Of a DNA stretch of 42,163 nt, positions 34,108-42,163 are shown one piece after another (the first letter of the stretch is position 1; every line of letters begins with the position of its first letter). A model generated the notes under the pieces. That model searched no databases, was not told the DNA's origin, and was given only the letters and a program-made list of their open reading frames with translations. Where the stretch lies: positions 1 to 42,163 of the forward strand of contig JAHFHU010000007.1 of the NCBI GenBank assembly GCA_023246755.1. Reading direction: 5' to 3'. This DNA is from Candidatus Magasanikiibacteriota bacterium. Lineage in GTDB: Bacteria; Patescibacteriota; Patescibacteriia; Magasanikbacterales; 2-02-FULL-50-9b. The translations under genes and the position numbers were made by a program.

Positions 34108-36342
34108 TCATTGTTTTTCAATCGTATACACGTTACCCATCTTTGCGTGGGTGATTTCTGTTGCGGGCAATTTTACCATACCATTGGTGCTTCCCACATC
34201 AAAAACGTCAAGCATCGATCCGTCAGCGCTGATTCCCGTAAAAATCATGAAGTGCGATTTGTATGTTTTTTCAGATCCGTCTTTTTTGAGTCCGACACAG
34301 CTATGGCACGAAAAAATTACGGGTTTTCCCTCTCGGATAATTTTGCTGAGCGAAGCGACGTTATCTCCCGGCAAGCTTTTACACGATATGCCGGGAAATT
34401 TTTTTCCAATATTATTACACAAAATTTGTGCATTCGTTCCTGCGCAACTTTCGTGTGCGCCAACACTCGCGCTCGCAATCGCAACCTCTTTTGGAGTCAC
34501 TTGTACTCCGTTGTACGCGAGAACATTTGCGAGTGCGGTGATGCCGCATCCACTTTTACAAACAGTGTCTGTTGAGAGTGATCCGTCAGGTACATTATGT
34601 TTGCTCGTACATTGCATGTCACCGGATTTATTTTGATAGGGTGCGTCGCGCCATTGCGAATCACATTGAACATATTTTGGCAATTGTCCCGGAACAATAT
34701 TAACCGCAGCGCCCGGAACGGTGATGCCGTCGCTGCCATCCGAATTTCCATCTTCCGGTGCCCAAAACGCTTCTTGTTTCGGTGCGAGAATATGCAACGC
34801 TTTAAGTTTGGGGAGATCTGGATTGATTACATATAAAACTGTGTATGCAGAAAAAAGTAGAAACAAACCGAGCGCTGAACTATAAACCGAAGTTTTTGCT
34901 GTTTCGATTGCTTTTGTATTTCCAAAGGAGGTCATCCAGCGAATGCCCGCATACATTAAAACAACGATCGCGATTATGACACCAAGACCAATTGCGTATT
35001 TGTAAACAGCCTCGATATATGTCGCAAGATAGGGAATAGAGAAGAATTTTGTTCCACCCGGACCATCTTGCGCAGATATTTCTTGAATAAAATTTAGATT
35101 GGGGATGTCAATTTGAAGTTTCGGTGCGTATTGTTTATACGTTTGTGCGGCGATTTCGGCTTTTATGTAGTCTGGTTTTTCGGCTGCTTGTGTGAGGCCT
35201 GAACTGAGCGCTTCGCCATTTCCAACAAAATTGATGCACACAGCTTTGGTTGGCTGATCAACATATTGAACACAAATGGATTCTTTACCACTCGGATCGC
35301 ATGCTTTTGTGCCGGGGAGCGCGCAGGGACATGGTTTGCCTCCGGCGCAAATTTCTTTGGGCAATTGGGACATGTCGGTAAAAATTGTTTGTTGCGAAAA
35401 GCATTGATTTTTTTTGGTGACAGGATTCGCGAGACAAAATTTTGCACCTGCCTGCGCTTTACAGTCGCTGTCACTTTTACATATTTGAGTTGAGGGTGCG
35501 TTAGCCCCACCGACCATGTAAATTGGATCAATACATCGTTTCGCGATTGCGCCGATACTCGTTAGCGTGTTCATGCATACACCTGGCGCACCATTTATCG
35601 TGCAGGGTCCGGCAACGGCAGGGCAGGCGTCAGTTGAAACAAGTGCTTTGTTGTAACACACATATGAGCTCAGTCCGCTGGGTTCATATGCATTTTGCAC
35701 ACACGTTTTATCGCTCGAACAATTTCCGTTGGTTCCACAACTTGCGGCGTTTGGGTCAAGGACGCTCGCCGGGAGTTTTTCAACGTCGATGCAGCGTTTT
35801 GCCGAGACGAATTCTCCTGTTGTGTTCGCGAGGTCATTTTTAAGCACATCATATCGGGTAACGCGCACGCATTGTCGGGTGCCAGTGCCAACGGTGCAGT
35901 CGGCATTTGTTGTACACCCATCGGCTGAACCTGACTTGCTCGGCAAGTCGCTGATGTTTAAACATGCGGGGCCAAATTTTTTTGAATCCGTCAGTGAATT
36001 AACGGTGGCGCAATTTTCATTTCCGCCTTTTTTTATCGCGCAATTACCTGCAGATCCACACGGAGAAAAATTGGTATGCGGAAGACATGCTTTTTCAAGT
36101 ATCGGCGAGCTGCCGATTGCGATACCGAATTTTTGAACCTCTGCACAATGAAGATTATCCACACATTTGTAACTCGTCGGATTTGCATTTCCAATTAAAC
36201 CAAATGATATGGCATCTGCAGCGCCGCTTAATGAAGAACCGAGTGATCCTCCGACGCCACAATCTTGAAATATGCCCGCGGCGCTCACCGCGGTTGGCGC
36301 AGCGAATAAAATTTGGAAAATGATCAAAAAAAATGTAATCAT
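34108..36342 (-). CDS. Cys-rich secreted/membrane protein with VirB2/pilin-like TM core and C39-like cysteine peptidase domain
   Basis: Signal peptide MITFFLIIFQILFAAPTAVSA; TM core YIEAVYKYAIGLGVIIAIVVLMYAGIRWMTSFGN...VLYVINPDLPKLKALHILAPKQE; C-term KSGCGITALANVLAYNG...KSHFMIFTGI. Confidence 0.75.
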   Translation of the reverse strand: MITFFLIIFQILFAAPTAVSAAGIFQDCGVGGSLGSSLSGAADAISFGLIGNANPTSYKCVDNLHCAEVQKFGIAIGSSPILEKACLPHTNFSPCGSAGNCAIKKGGNENCATVNSLTDSKKFGPACLNISDLPSKSGSADGCTTNADCTVGTGTRQCVRVTRYDVLKNDLANTTGEFVSAKRCIDVEKLPASVLDPNAASCGTNGNCSSDKTCVQNAYEPSGLSSYVCYNKALVSTDACPAVAGPCTINGAPGVCMNTLTSIGAIAKRCIDPIYMVGGANAPSTQICKSDSDCKAQAGAKFCLANPVTKKNQCFSQQTIFTDMSQLPKEICAGGKPCPCALPGTKACDPSGKESICVQYVDQPTKAVCINFVGNGEALSSGLTQAAEKPDYIKAEIAAQTYKQYAPKLQIDIPNLNFIQEISAQDGPGGTKFFSIPYLATYIEAVYKYAIGLGVIIAIVVLMYAGIRWMTSFGNTKAIETAKTSVYSSALGLFLLFSAYTVLYVINPDLPKLKALHILAPKQEAFWAPEDGNSDGSDGITVPGAAVNIVPGQLPKYVQCDSQWRDAPYQNKSGDMQCTSKHNVPDGSLSTDTVCKSGCGITALANVLAYNGVQVTPKEVAIASASVGAHESCAGTNAQILCNNIGKKFPGISCKSLPGDNVASLSKIIREGKPVIFSCHSCVGLKKDGSEKTYKSHFMIFTGISADGSMLDVFDVGSTNGMVKLPATEITHAKMGNVYTIEKQ

Positions 36343-36350
36343 AGTTGTGT

Positions 36351-38639
36351 TTATGGTTGCACATTGCGCACACGATACCACCATCTGCCGGTTTTGCTTG
36401 AGCCGGGCATACCTTTGGTCATGTTTGCTTTGCTAAAATCCATTACCATTGCATTGAGTCCGGGTAAGTAACCATTCTGACCTTTCCAACGACCGGTGGA
36501 TTGGACAATTTGATTGTGTTTTCCATTTAAATCGCCAACAAATACGAGCACGTGTCCTTGTATTTCTTTGTCACTATCACCCAGCGGTAGATAGATCTTT
36601 GAATCGCTTGTTTGCCACCCAAAGATATCACCGGGCTGTAATTTGTATCCATCAACAATTGCGTTTTCATAGTCAATAGGATTAGCGCGTGTATTTTTTA
36701 ATGGCGATCCAGTTATTTCAGCAGAACCACCAAACGCATTAATTCCTGCGCAACCCATAATATAGGACGCGAGTCCCGAGCAGTCAAAACACATGAATCC
36801 CGATGGACATGAGGTGAGAATGTCCTTGTAACTTGGATTTTCAGCGATGAGCGCTTTATTTGCATCACTTCCGATGGAGTATTTAATATTTTGACTCTGA
36901 ATTTTTCCTCCCCAACGATAGACAACCTTGCCTTGAAGACTGCTGACTATTTTTGATATCGCGTCGCGGCCTCCTGATTTTGGACAATAAACATCCCCTG
37001 ATGGTTTATAGTCGGCCGGTAGAGCTCCGCCTGCAGCCGGTCCGCCATTTTTTGCTGCGTTTTCATCGTCACCACCAAAATCTTTTTCTATAAAAACTTC
37101 TTGTTTTGGAGCCAAGATATTGATTGCTTGTAGTTTTGGCAAATCAGGATTGATGACGTATAAAATGGTGAACACACCAAAAAGCAATGCGAGACCAAAT
37201 ACGGCGTTGCCGATCATATCACGTGCGCCGCCGATTGATTTTGCATTTCCAAACGAGGTCATCCAGCGAAATCCGGCGAACATGATAATGACAACGGCGA
37301 TGAGCACGCCGAGGCCAAGCGCGTATTTGTAAACCGCTTGGATGTATGTTGCAAGATAGGGAATTGAGAATTTTTTTAATCCATTCGCGCTGTCTTCGGC
37401 CGTGATGCTTCCGTCAAACGTAAGCCCCGGAATATCAACTTGCAGTTTTGGCGCGTACGCTTTGTATGTTTGTGCGGCAACATCAGGTTTAATATTTGCG
37501 GTTACGGTCGCGCCGCCCGTTCCGAGGTTGGTGTTATTGATGCATACGAGCGTCGTTTTTGTTCCATCTCCGATGTATGTTGTACAGATCGAATTTTCTC
37601 CGGCGCAGTTCGGGATCTCTGCGTGCGGGCATTCACACGATTGCGCTCCGGGGACACATTTTTTTGGATCCGTGAGGATCGATTTCATGTCATTAAAAAT
37701 CGCGGCTTGATTAAAACACTGATTTTTTTTTGTAACTGGACTCAAGATGCAAAAAGGATTTTGTGGATTTTTTATAGCGCAGTCCGCGTCATTTTTGCAG
37801 ACCTCGACGGACGGTGAAAATTTTCCGCCCGCAATTTTTGTCGTGTCAACACAGCGATAGCCGAATTTAAAATTTTTTGGCCCCTTGTAGCCTTTGATGG
37901 CGTACATGCACAAACTATCCGTTCCACTTTCTGAACAGGATATACCAACTTTAACTGAGGCGAGTTCGTTTTTGCCTGCAACGGGACATTTTGCTGACTC
38001 ACTGATTGCAGAATTTTTGACGCAACTAAACCCGAGTTTTTGCGGTTCATACGAATTCAGAATGCATGTTTCGTCGGCGGTGCAGGCAGCATTTGTTTGG
38101 CAGGTGCCGTCTTCGTCAATGACACTCGGAGGGAGCGCGTCTTTGTAGATACACCGTTTACGAGGCCACACATCGGTATTGTTGACGAGCACGAATACGC
38201 ACTGTTGATAGATTCCACACGTTGAACAATCCATGTCGACCGAGGTTTTTTCTTGTGGAACGAGATTTTTTGACAAACAAGCCATTCCAAAAAGCGATGG
38301 ATTTTTTACCGAGCTGACCACGACACATTGATCTGTGCCACCAGAATTTTCGCACACACCATCATCAAATTTTGAGCAGTTTGGGTAGGCGAGTCGCGGA
38401 AGACACATGTTGTCGGCGGGTGAACTCAAAATTTTGTAGGTCGCGCTTTTGAAATTTTTTATGTCCCAACAGTCAGCTTCGCCGGGACACGCGATCGTGA
38501 GCGCACCTGATTTACACGGACCCGTTGGCTGGCCGGGTGCGGGCGCGGCGTGAACAAAAGAGGGTTGTAAAAAAAACAACAAGAGTAGGATGGAAAAAGT
38601 TGTGATTTTTTTCTTTTGAAAAAAAGAAAATTTAAACAT
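36351..38639 (-). CDS. Paralog: Cys-rich protein with VirB2/pilin-like TM core and NlpC/P60-like domain
   Basis: TM core YIQAVYKYALGLGVLIAVVIIMFAGFRWMTSFGNAKS...LYVINPDLPKLQAINILAPKQE; C-term FDCSGLASYIMG...QGHVLVFVGD. Confidence 0.78.
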   Translation of the reverse strand: MFKFSFFQKKKITTFSILLLLFFLQPSFVHAAPAPGQPTGPCKSGALTIACPGEADCWDIKNFKSATYKILSSPADNMCLPRLAYPNCSKFDDGVCENSGGTDQCVVVSSVKNPSLFGMACLSKNLVPQEKTSVDMDCSTCGIYQQCVFVLVNNTDVWPRKRCIYKDALPPSVIDEDGTCQTNAACTADETCILNSYEPQKLGFSCVKNSAISESAKCPVAGKNELASVKVGISCSESGTDSLCMYAIKGYKGPKNFKFGYRCVDTTKIAGGKFSPSVEVCKNDADCAIKNPQNPFCILSPVTKKNQCFNQAAIFNDMKSILTDPKKCVPGAQSCECPHAEIPNCAGENSICTTYIGDGTKTTLVCINNTNLGTGGATVTANIKPDVAAQTYKAYAPKLQVDIPGLTFDGSITAEDSANGLKKFSIPYLATYIQAVYKYALGLGVLIAVVIIMFAGFRWMTSFGNAKSIGGARDMIGNAVFGLALLFGVFTILYVINPDLPKLQAINILAPKQEVFIEKDFGGDDENAAKNGGPAAGGALPADYKPSGDVYCPKSGGRDAISKIVSSLQGKVVYRWGGKIQSQNIKYSIGSDANKALIAENPSYKDILTSCPSGFMCFDCSGLASYIMGCAGINAFGGSAEITGSPLKNTRANPIDYENAIVDGYKLQPGDIFGWQTSDSKIYLPLGDSDKEIQGHVLVFVGDLNGKHNQIVQSTGRWKGQNGYLPGLNAMVMDFSKANMTKGMPGSSKTGRWWYRVRNVQP

Positions 38640-38641
38640 AC

Positions 38642-39319
38642 TTATTTTTTCGCTTCGATTCGCGCAAGTTCACTACGAATTGTTCCTGCAAATTCATAAT
38701 AGGGAAGTATACCTTCGATGCGCTGTGTTCCAAAGAAAAAAGTTGGCGTTGCGGTAACGTCGAGCGCGCGCGCTTCCTGTTCGTTTGCCTCGAGAGCTGA
38801 AATAATTCCATCGGAACGCATACAATTTTCGATCGTCGCGAGATCGAGTCCTGTTTCGGTAATTATTTTTTCGATCACCGGAAGTTTGACGTGTATTTCT
38901 TGAATGTGGGTGAAAGCGACGTGTTCAAAGTCCCAAAAATGTCCGGCAGCCGCCGCACATCGCCCGGCCTTGTGTAACTCAAAGCTGTCAGGAAAAATAT
39001 TTTTATGCGCGGGAAAATCTTTCCAAACAAATCGAATTTTTCCCGCGAGTTGTGGATCTTTGAGCAGCGCATCAATTTCGGGTGAGGCATTTGCGCAACT
39101 ATCACAACCAAAGTCAGAAAAATAAATAATGGAAAGTGGTGCGTCGGGTGATCCGCGTTGCGGGTCGGTAATTTTGATCGTCGGTTCGGTTATTTTTTTT
39201 TCGCGCGTGATCGGCGCGGGCGCGTTCGATGGAATTTTGATTTTAAGAATCAGCCCGATACAAATGAGCAGTGTGAGCGATCCGATAAATCCGATAATCC
39301 ACCGTCGCTGATCCAGCAT
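38642..39319 (-). CDS. DsbA-family thioredoxin-fold protein, membrane-anchored
   Basis: N-terminal TM; SDFGCDSCANASPEIDALL (CxxC), ATPTFFFG cis-Pro motif. Confidence 0.9.
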   Translation of the reverse strand: MLDQRRWIIGFIGSLTLLICIGLILKIKIPSNAPAPITREKKITEPTIKITDPQRGSPDAPLSIIYFSDFGCDSCANASPEIDALLKDPQLAGKIRFVWKDFPAHKNIFPDSFELHKAGRCAAAAGHFWDFEHVAFTHIQEIHVKLPVIEKIITETGLDLATIENCMRSDGIISALEANEQEARALDVTATPTFFFGTQRIEGILPYYEFAGTIRSELARIEAKK

Positions 39320-39320
39320 A

Positions 39321-40583
39321 TTACTTAAGTTGCATCTTGATGATTTGTCCGGTCGCGTGTTCTTTCATAAAAAGATTATTTCCATTTTTTGAAATGGAGA
39401 GCGAGTCAATCGTGTGTTCGCCGTCTGGTTTTCCAACGAGCGTTTGTAAACCACTGCGGATGTTGATTTTATAGATCGCATCATTCGTGTCAGTTGCAAG
39501 TTGTGGGGCAAAACCAATTCCGGGAATCAAACGATCAGGGTCAGGCACCGCGCATAAAACCTCATCATTGTTCATGAACGAGCACTTGCTTGCCCACGTG
39601 TTGACGTTGAGAAAATTTTTCGCTGCACCAACCGATGCGTCGTCACCACCATCGACCCACAATGATGGCTCAAGATTCGACGCGCCATTGTGTGCACTAT
39701 AGAGCACCCGATCGCCTTGCGGAGACCACGTCGGCTGAAAACCAAGACCTTCAACGGTCATCTGGCGAAAATTCTCACCATTTTTTCCGATGAGTAAAAC
39801 GCCTTGTCGATCTGCGCCGCCGCCGAGCCCCGGCGCTGTGCGAGAAAAGGCAATCACTTGATTATTCGGCGACCAGCTGACGATAACTTTGTTGCCATTT
39901 TCGCCGAGCGGCTCAATCGGCACCGCGTTTGTTCCATCGATATTTGACGTGAATAAAAAGCGCAAACTTGGATCAGGACTTTGTGTCATGCCCGCAACCT
40001 GTTTTGAGTCGGGAGAAAAATCGATGTCGGTCCAATGCGAAGGAATCGTGTACTGTTTTTTTGCGCTGAAATCATAAATAGCTTTCGTTCCATCCGGAAA
40101 ATCCATCACGGCAACATCTTTATTCGGTGCCCACTTTACATTTTGTACCGCGGGAAACGCATCAGTTGACATGAGAATTTTGTTGCCATCCTCATCAGCG
40201 CGATAAAATTTTCCATCGAGCCTGTCGTAATATTGGATCGTTCCACCATCGGGAGATAGCGTGAGTGCAGCCGTTGGATTGCTGATGACCGTCGTGACCG
40301 CAACATTGATTTGTCCGCCTGCGCTCGGCTGAACTTGGGCCGCTGTTTTGAGCGCGGGAGTTGGAAGTGCATTTTGACGATTTGCATTTGCATCATCTTC
40401 TGAACGATCGCGCGCGCCTGACGTCGTGAGTTGGTTTGCGGCAACGGACTGCTCGCTGTTCGTTTGAGCAGTTGAAGTTGTTTCTGAGGGAGCAAAATAA
40501 ACTTTGTAAACGATGTATCCAAAAAGCGTGGCGCAGAGGAGAATTCCGATTGCCGCGAGCATTTTCTTTTTTTCAAGTTCCAT
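39321..40583 (-). CDS. TolB/PD40-like beta-propeller protein with N-terminal TM
   Basis: LTLSPDGGTIQYYD, VKWAPNKDVAVMDF, IDFSPDSKQVAGM, VSWSPNNQVIAFSR, PTWSPQGDRVLYS repeats. Confidence 0.75.
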   Translation of the reverse strand: MELEKKKMLAAIGILLCATLFGYIVYKVYFAPSETTSTAQTNSEQSVAANQLTTSGARDRSEDDANANRQNALPTPALKTAAQVQPSAGGQINVAVTTVISNPTAALTLSPDGGTIQYYDRLDGKFYRADEDGNKILMSTDAFPAVQNVKWAPNKDVAVMDFPDGTKAIYDFSAKKQYTIPSHWTDIDFSPDSKQVAGMTQSPDPSLRFLFTSNIDGTNAVPIEPLGENGNKVIVSWSPNNQVIAFSRTAPGLGGGADRQGVLLIGKNGENFRQMTVEGLGFQPTWSPQGDRVLYSAHNGASNLEPSLWVDGGDDASVGAAKNFLNVNTWASKCSFMNNDEVLCAVPDPDRLIPGIGFAPQLATDTNDAIYKINIRSGLQTLVGKPDGEHTIDSLSISKNGNNLFMKEHATGQIIKMQLK

Positions 40584-40607
40584 AGAAGGTACAACTAAAA
40601 CGCGTTT

Positions 40608-40976
40608 TTATGATTCGATGTCATCGCGAAAAATCCATTGCATAAGTCCGGCTCCCGCACCGATTCCAACGCCAGTTCCGGGTGGTGAAAAAAAACCAAT
40701 CAGCGTGCTGATGATGCGTTCGCGAACAAAAGTTTTCACACCTCCCGTCGCGCTGTCGTATCCCTGTGCAAAATCAGAAGGGGAATCGTCGGAATCCTGC
40801 TCAGGTTCAGGAAAAGATGACGTGGTTGCATAATCATCACCGCTCGGCTGATAAGAACTTTCTGCACTGGCAGCTTCAACTTCAGCCTCGTGTCGCGCGG
40901 CTTGCCAATCGAGATTTGGCGGTGGCGACGGTGCGTAATTTCTTTGCGGTAAGGGTTTTCCCACGTCGGTTTCCAT
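40608..40976 (-). CDS. Small hypothetical protein with Gly-rich C-terminal hydrophobic segment
   Basis: METDVGKPLPQRNYAPSP...IISTLIGFFSPPGTGVGIGAGAGLMQWIF; overlaps the Clp 3' end by 95 nt. Confidence 0.5.
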   Translation of the reverse strand: METDVGKPLPQRNYAPSPPPNLDWQAARHEAEVEAASAESSYQPSGDDYATTSSFPEPEQDSDDSPSDFAQGYDSATGGVKTFVRERIISTLIGFFSPPGTGVGIGAGAGLMQWIFRDDIES

Positions 40977-42163
40977 AGGTTGGTTCGACGGTGATTATAC
41001 CATTTTTTATCGCAAGATGATATTCGCGTGTTTCAGTATTTTCCGAAAGATGCGCAACGAGCGGATGTTCAATCTGATTTTCGATGAGATGGCGAACTTT
41101 GCGAGCGCCCTGCTTGGCGTCCGCCGCATTTTGAGCAATGGTATGCGCGATATCTTCGCTCCAGTTTAAGAGAATCGATCGTTTGAGTAAGCGACCGGTA
41201 AAATCTGCAAGTTGTCGCGTCGTGATGCGAAGCAAGCTTTCGTTTTCAAGTGGACGAAACACGCAAATCGAGTCGATGCGATTTAACAATTCCGGTTTTA
41301 TGAGATTGAAAAGCGTTGCGCGAACCGCGTCGCTCGTGCGGGCGGGCGCGGCGTTGCTCGAGCCAAATCCAAAATTCGAGCCCGTGATTTCTTCCGGCGC
41401 GATTTGGTAGGTGAGGATGATAACCGCTTGTTTAACCGATGCCTCTTTGCCGCTTGCGTCGGTGATGCGGCCATCCTCGAGCATTTGAAGCAAAACGTTC
41501 AAAACATCGGGGTGCGCTTTGTCGATTTCATCGAATAACACGACACTCATCGGTTGGCGACGGAGACGATCAACGAGCGTCGTGCTTTCGCGATAGCCAA
41601 CGTATCCTGCGGGCGCGCCCATAATTTTTGACACACTAAAGCCTTCTGAAAATTCCGTCATGTCCAAACGGATCAGCGATTTTGCGTCGTCATACACACC
41701 GAGCGCAATCAATTTTGCGAGTTCGGTTTTGCCAACTCCAGATGGACCCGCGAACAAAAAAGATGCAAGCGGTCGATTTTCTTCGTGCAAACCAAGTTGC
41801 GCTTTGGTGATTGCGTGTGTGACCGCACTGATCGTTTCATTTTGTCCGAATACGCGCGATGATAAAAATTCGTGGAGCGAAGCGCGTGGCGCGTTGGTGA
41901 TCTGCTCGCTAATCGGTCGACGGAGCATGCGTTCGACAACGGCATAGATGTCGCGCGACGAAACAGTCCCGCGCGGTTCGGCAGTTCGTTGCGCGTTTGT
42001 AATTGCGGTGAGGCGCGCGCAAATTTTTTGCTCGCCGACTTTGATTCGTCCCGCTTCGTCGTAGTCCTCTTTGAGAACTGCCTTTTGTTTTTTTTGTTCA
42101 AGCTCGCGTAGTGTTTGACGCAATTCATTTTGTAATTCCGCAAGTGTTATATCCGCGGACGCA
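40882..42163 (-). CDS. ClpB/ClpC-type AAA+ ATPase C-terminal half (truncated at right edge)
   Basis: UVR-like EDYDEAGRIK; FAGPSGVGKTELAKLIA; VVLFDEIDKAHPDVLNVLLQMLEDGRITDASG; frame stays open (ASADITLAELQNE) to 42163, so the TTG start at 42123 in the track is an edge artefact. Confidence 0.92.
   Translation of the reverse strand, partial: ASADITLAELQNELRQTLRELEQKKQKAVLKEDYDEAGRIKVGEQKICARLTAITNAQRTAEPRGTVSSRDIYAVVERMLRRPISEQITNAPRASLHEFLSSRVFGQNETISAVTHAITKAQLGLHEENRPLASFLFAGPSGVGKTELAKLIALGVYDDAKSLIRLDMTEFSEGFSVSKIMGAPAGYVGYRESTTLVDRLRRQPMSVVLFDEIDKAHPDVLNVLLQMLEDGRITDASGKEASVKQAVIILTYQIAPEEITGSNFGFGSSNAAPARTSDAVRATLFNLIKPELLNRIDSICVFRPLENESLLRITTRQLADFTGRLLKRSILLNWSEDIAHTIAQNAADAKQGARKVRHLIENQIEHPLVAHLSENTETREYHLAIKNGIITVEPTYGNRRGKTLTAKKLRTVATAKSRLASRATRG

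Noticed and set aside
33665-34636. 323-aa plus-strand ORF antisense to radA and its neighbour
   Set aside because: Shadow ORF opposite two well-supported genes; no domain or signal.
1-42163. CRISPR arrays, rRNA genes, IS elements or prophage
   Set aside because: No regularly spaced repeats, rRNA, transposase, integrase or phage structural genes recognised.
1-42163. UGA recoding (genetic code 25) seen in some CPR lineages
   Set aside because: prfB (RF2) is present and intact, and nth ends at a TGA at the expected protein length.

Overview
This 42 kb window looks like a chromosomal segment of a Patescibacteria/CPR-type bacterium. That placement is inferred from gene content and style; no phylogeny was run. 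It combines housekeeping genes (nth, prfB, tsaC, rsmA, comF, recG, radA, a ClpB/ClpC-type ATPase running off the right edge, tRNA-Ser(GCT), tRNA-Arg(GCG)) with a reduced type IV secretion-like envelope system. That system comprises a polytopic TrbL/VirB6-like protein, a PrgI-like protein, a VirB4/TraC ATPase split into two genes, a VirB8-like protein, two paralogous proteins with a VirB2/pilin-like two-TM core fused to different cysteine-peptidase domains, a DsbA-like protein, and a 2905-aa secreted Cys-rich giant. No relaxase or VirD4-like coupling ATPase was recognised. The main candidates for undescribed biology are: (1) a pair of 97/98-nt structured elements downstream of both tRNA genes, whose outer stem copies the T-arm of the adjacent tRNA and whose first arm keeps a CCGAG loop on a changed stem; (2) a roughly 0.6-0.7 kb ORF-poor, hairpin-rich region with its own sigma70-like promoter, divergent from tRNA-Ser, a possible large ncRNA; (3) the pilin-core/peptidase-swap paralogs and the giant Cys-rich protein of the secretion locus; (4) a MntA-HepT module translationally overlapped with tsaC-rsmA, next to a fused hicB/hicA deletion scar. 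All alignments and structures were made by eye.
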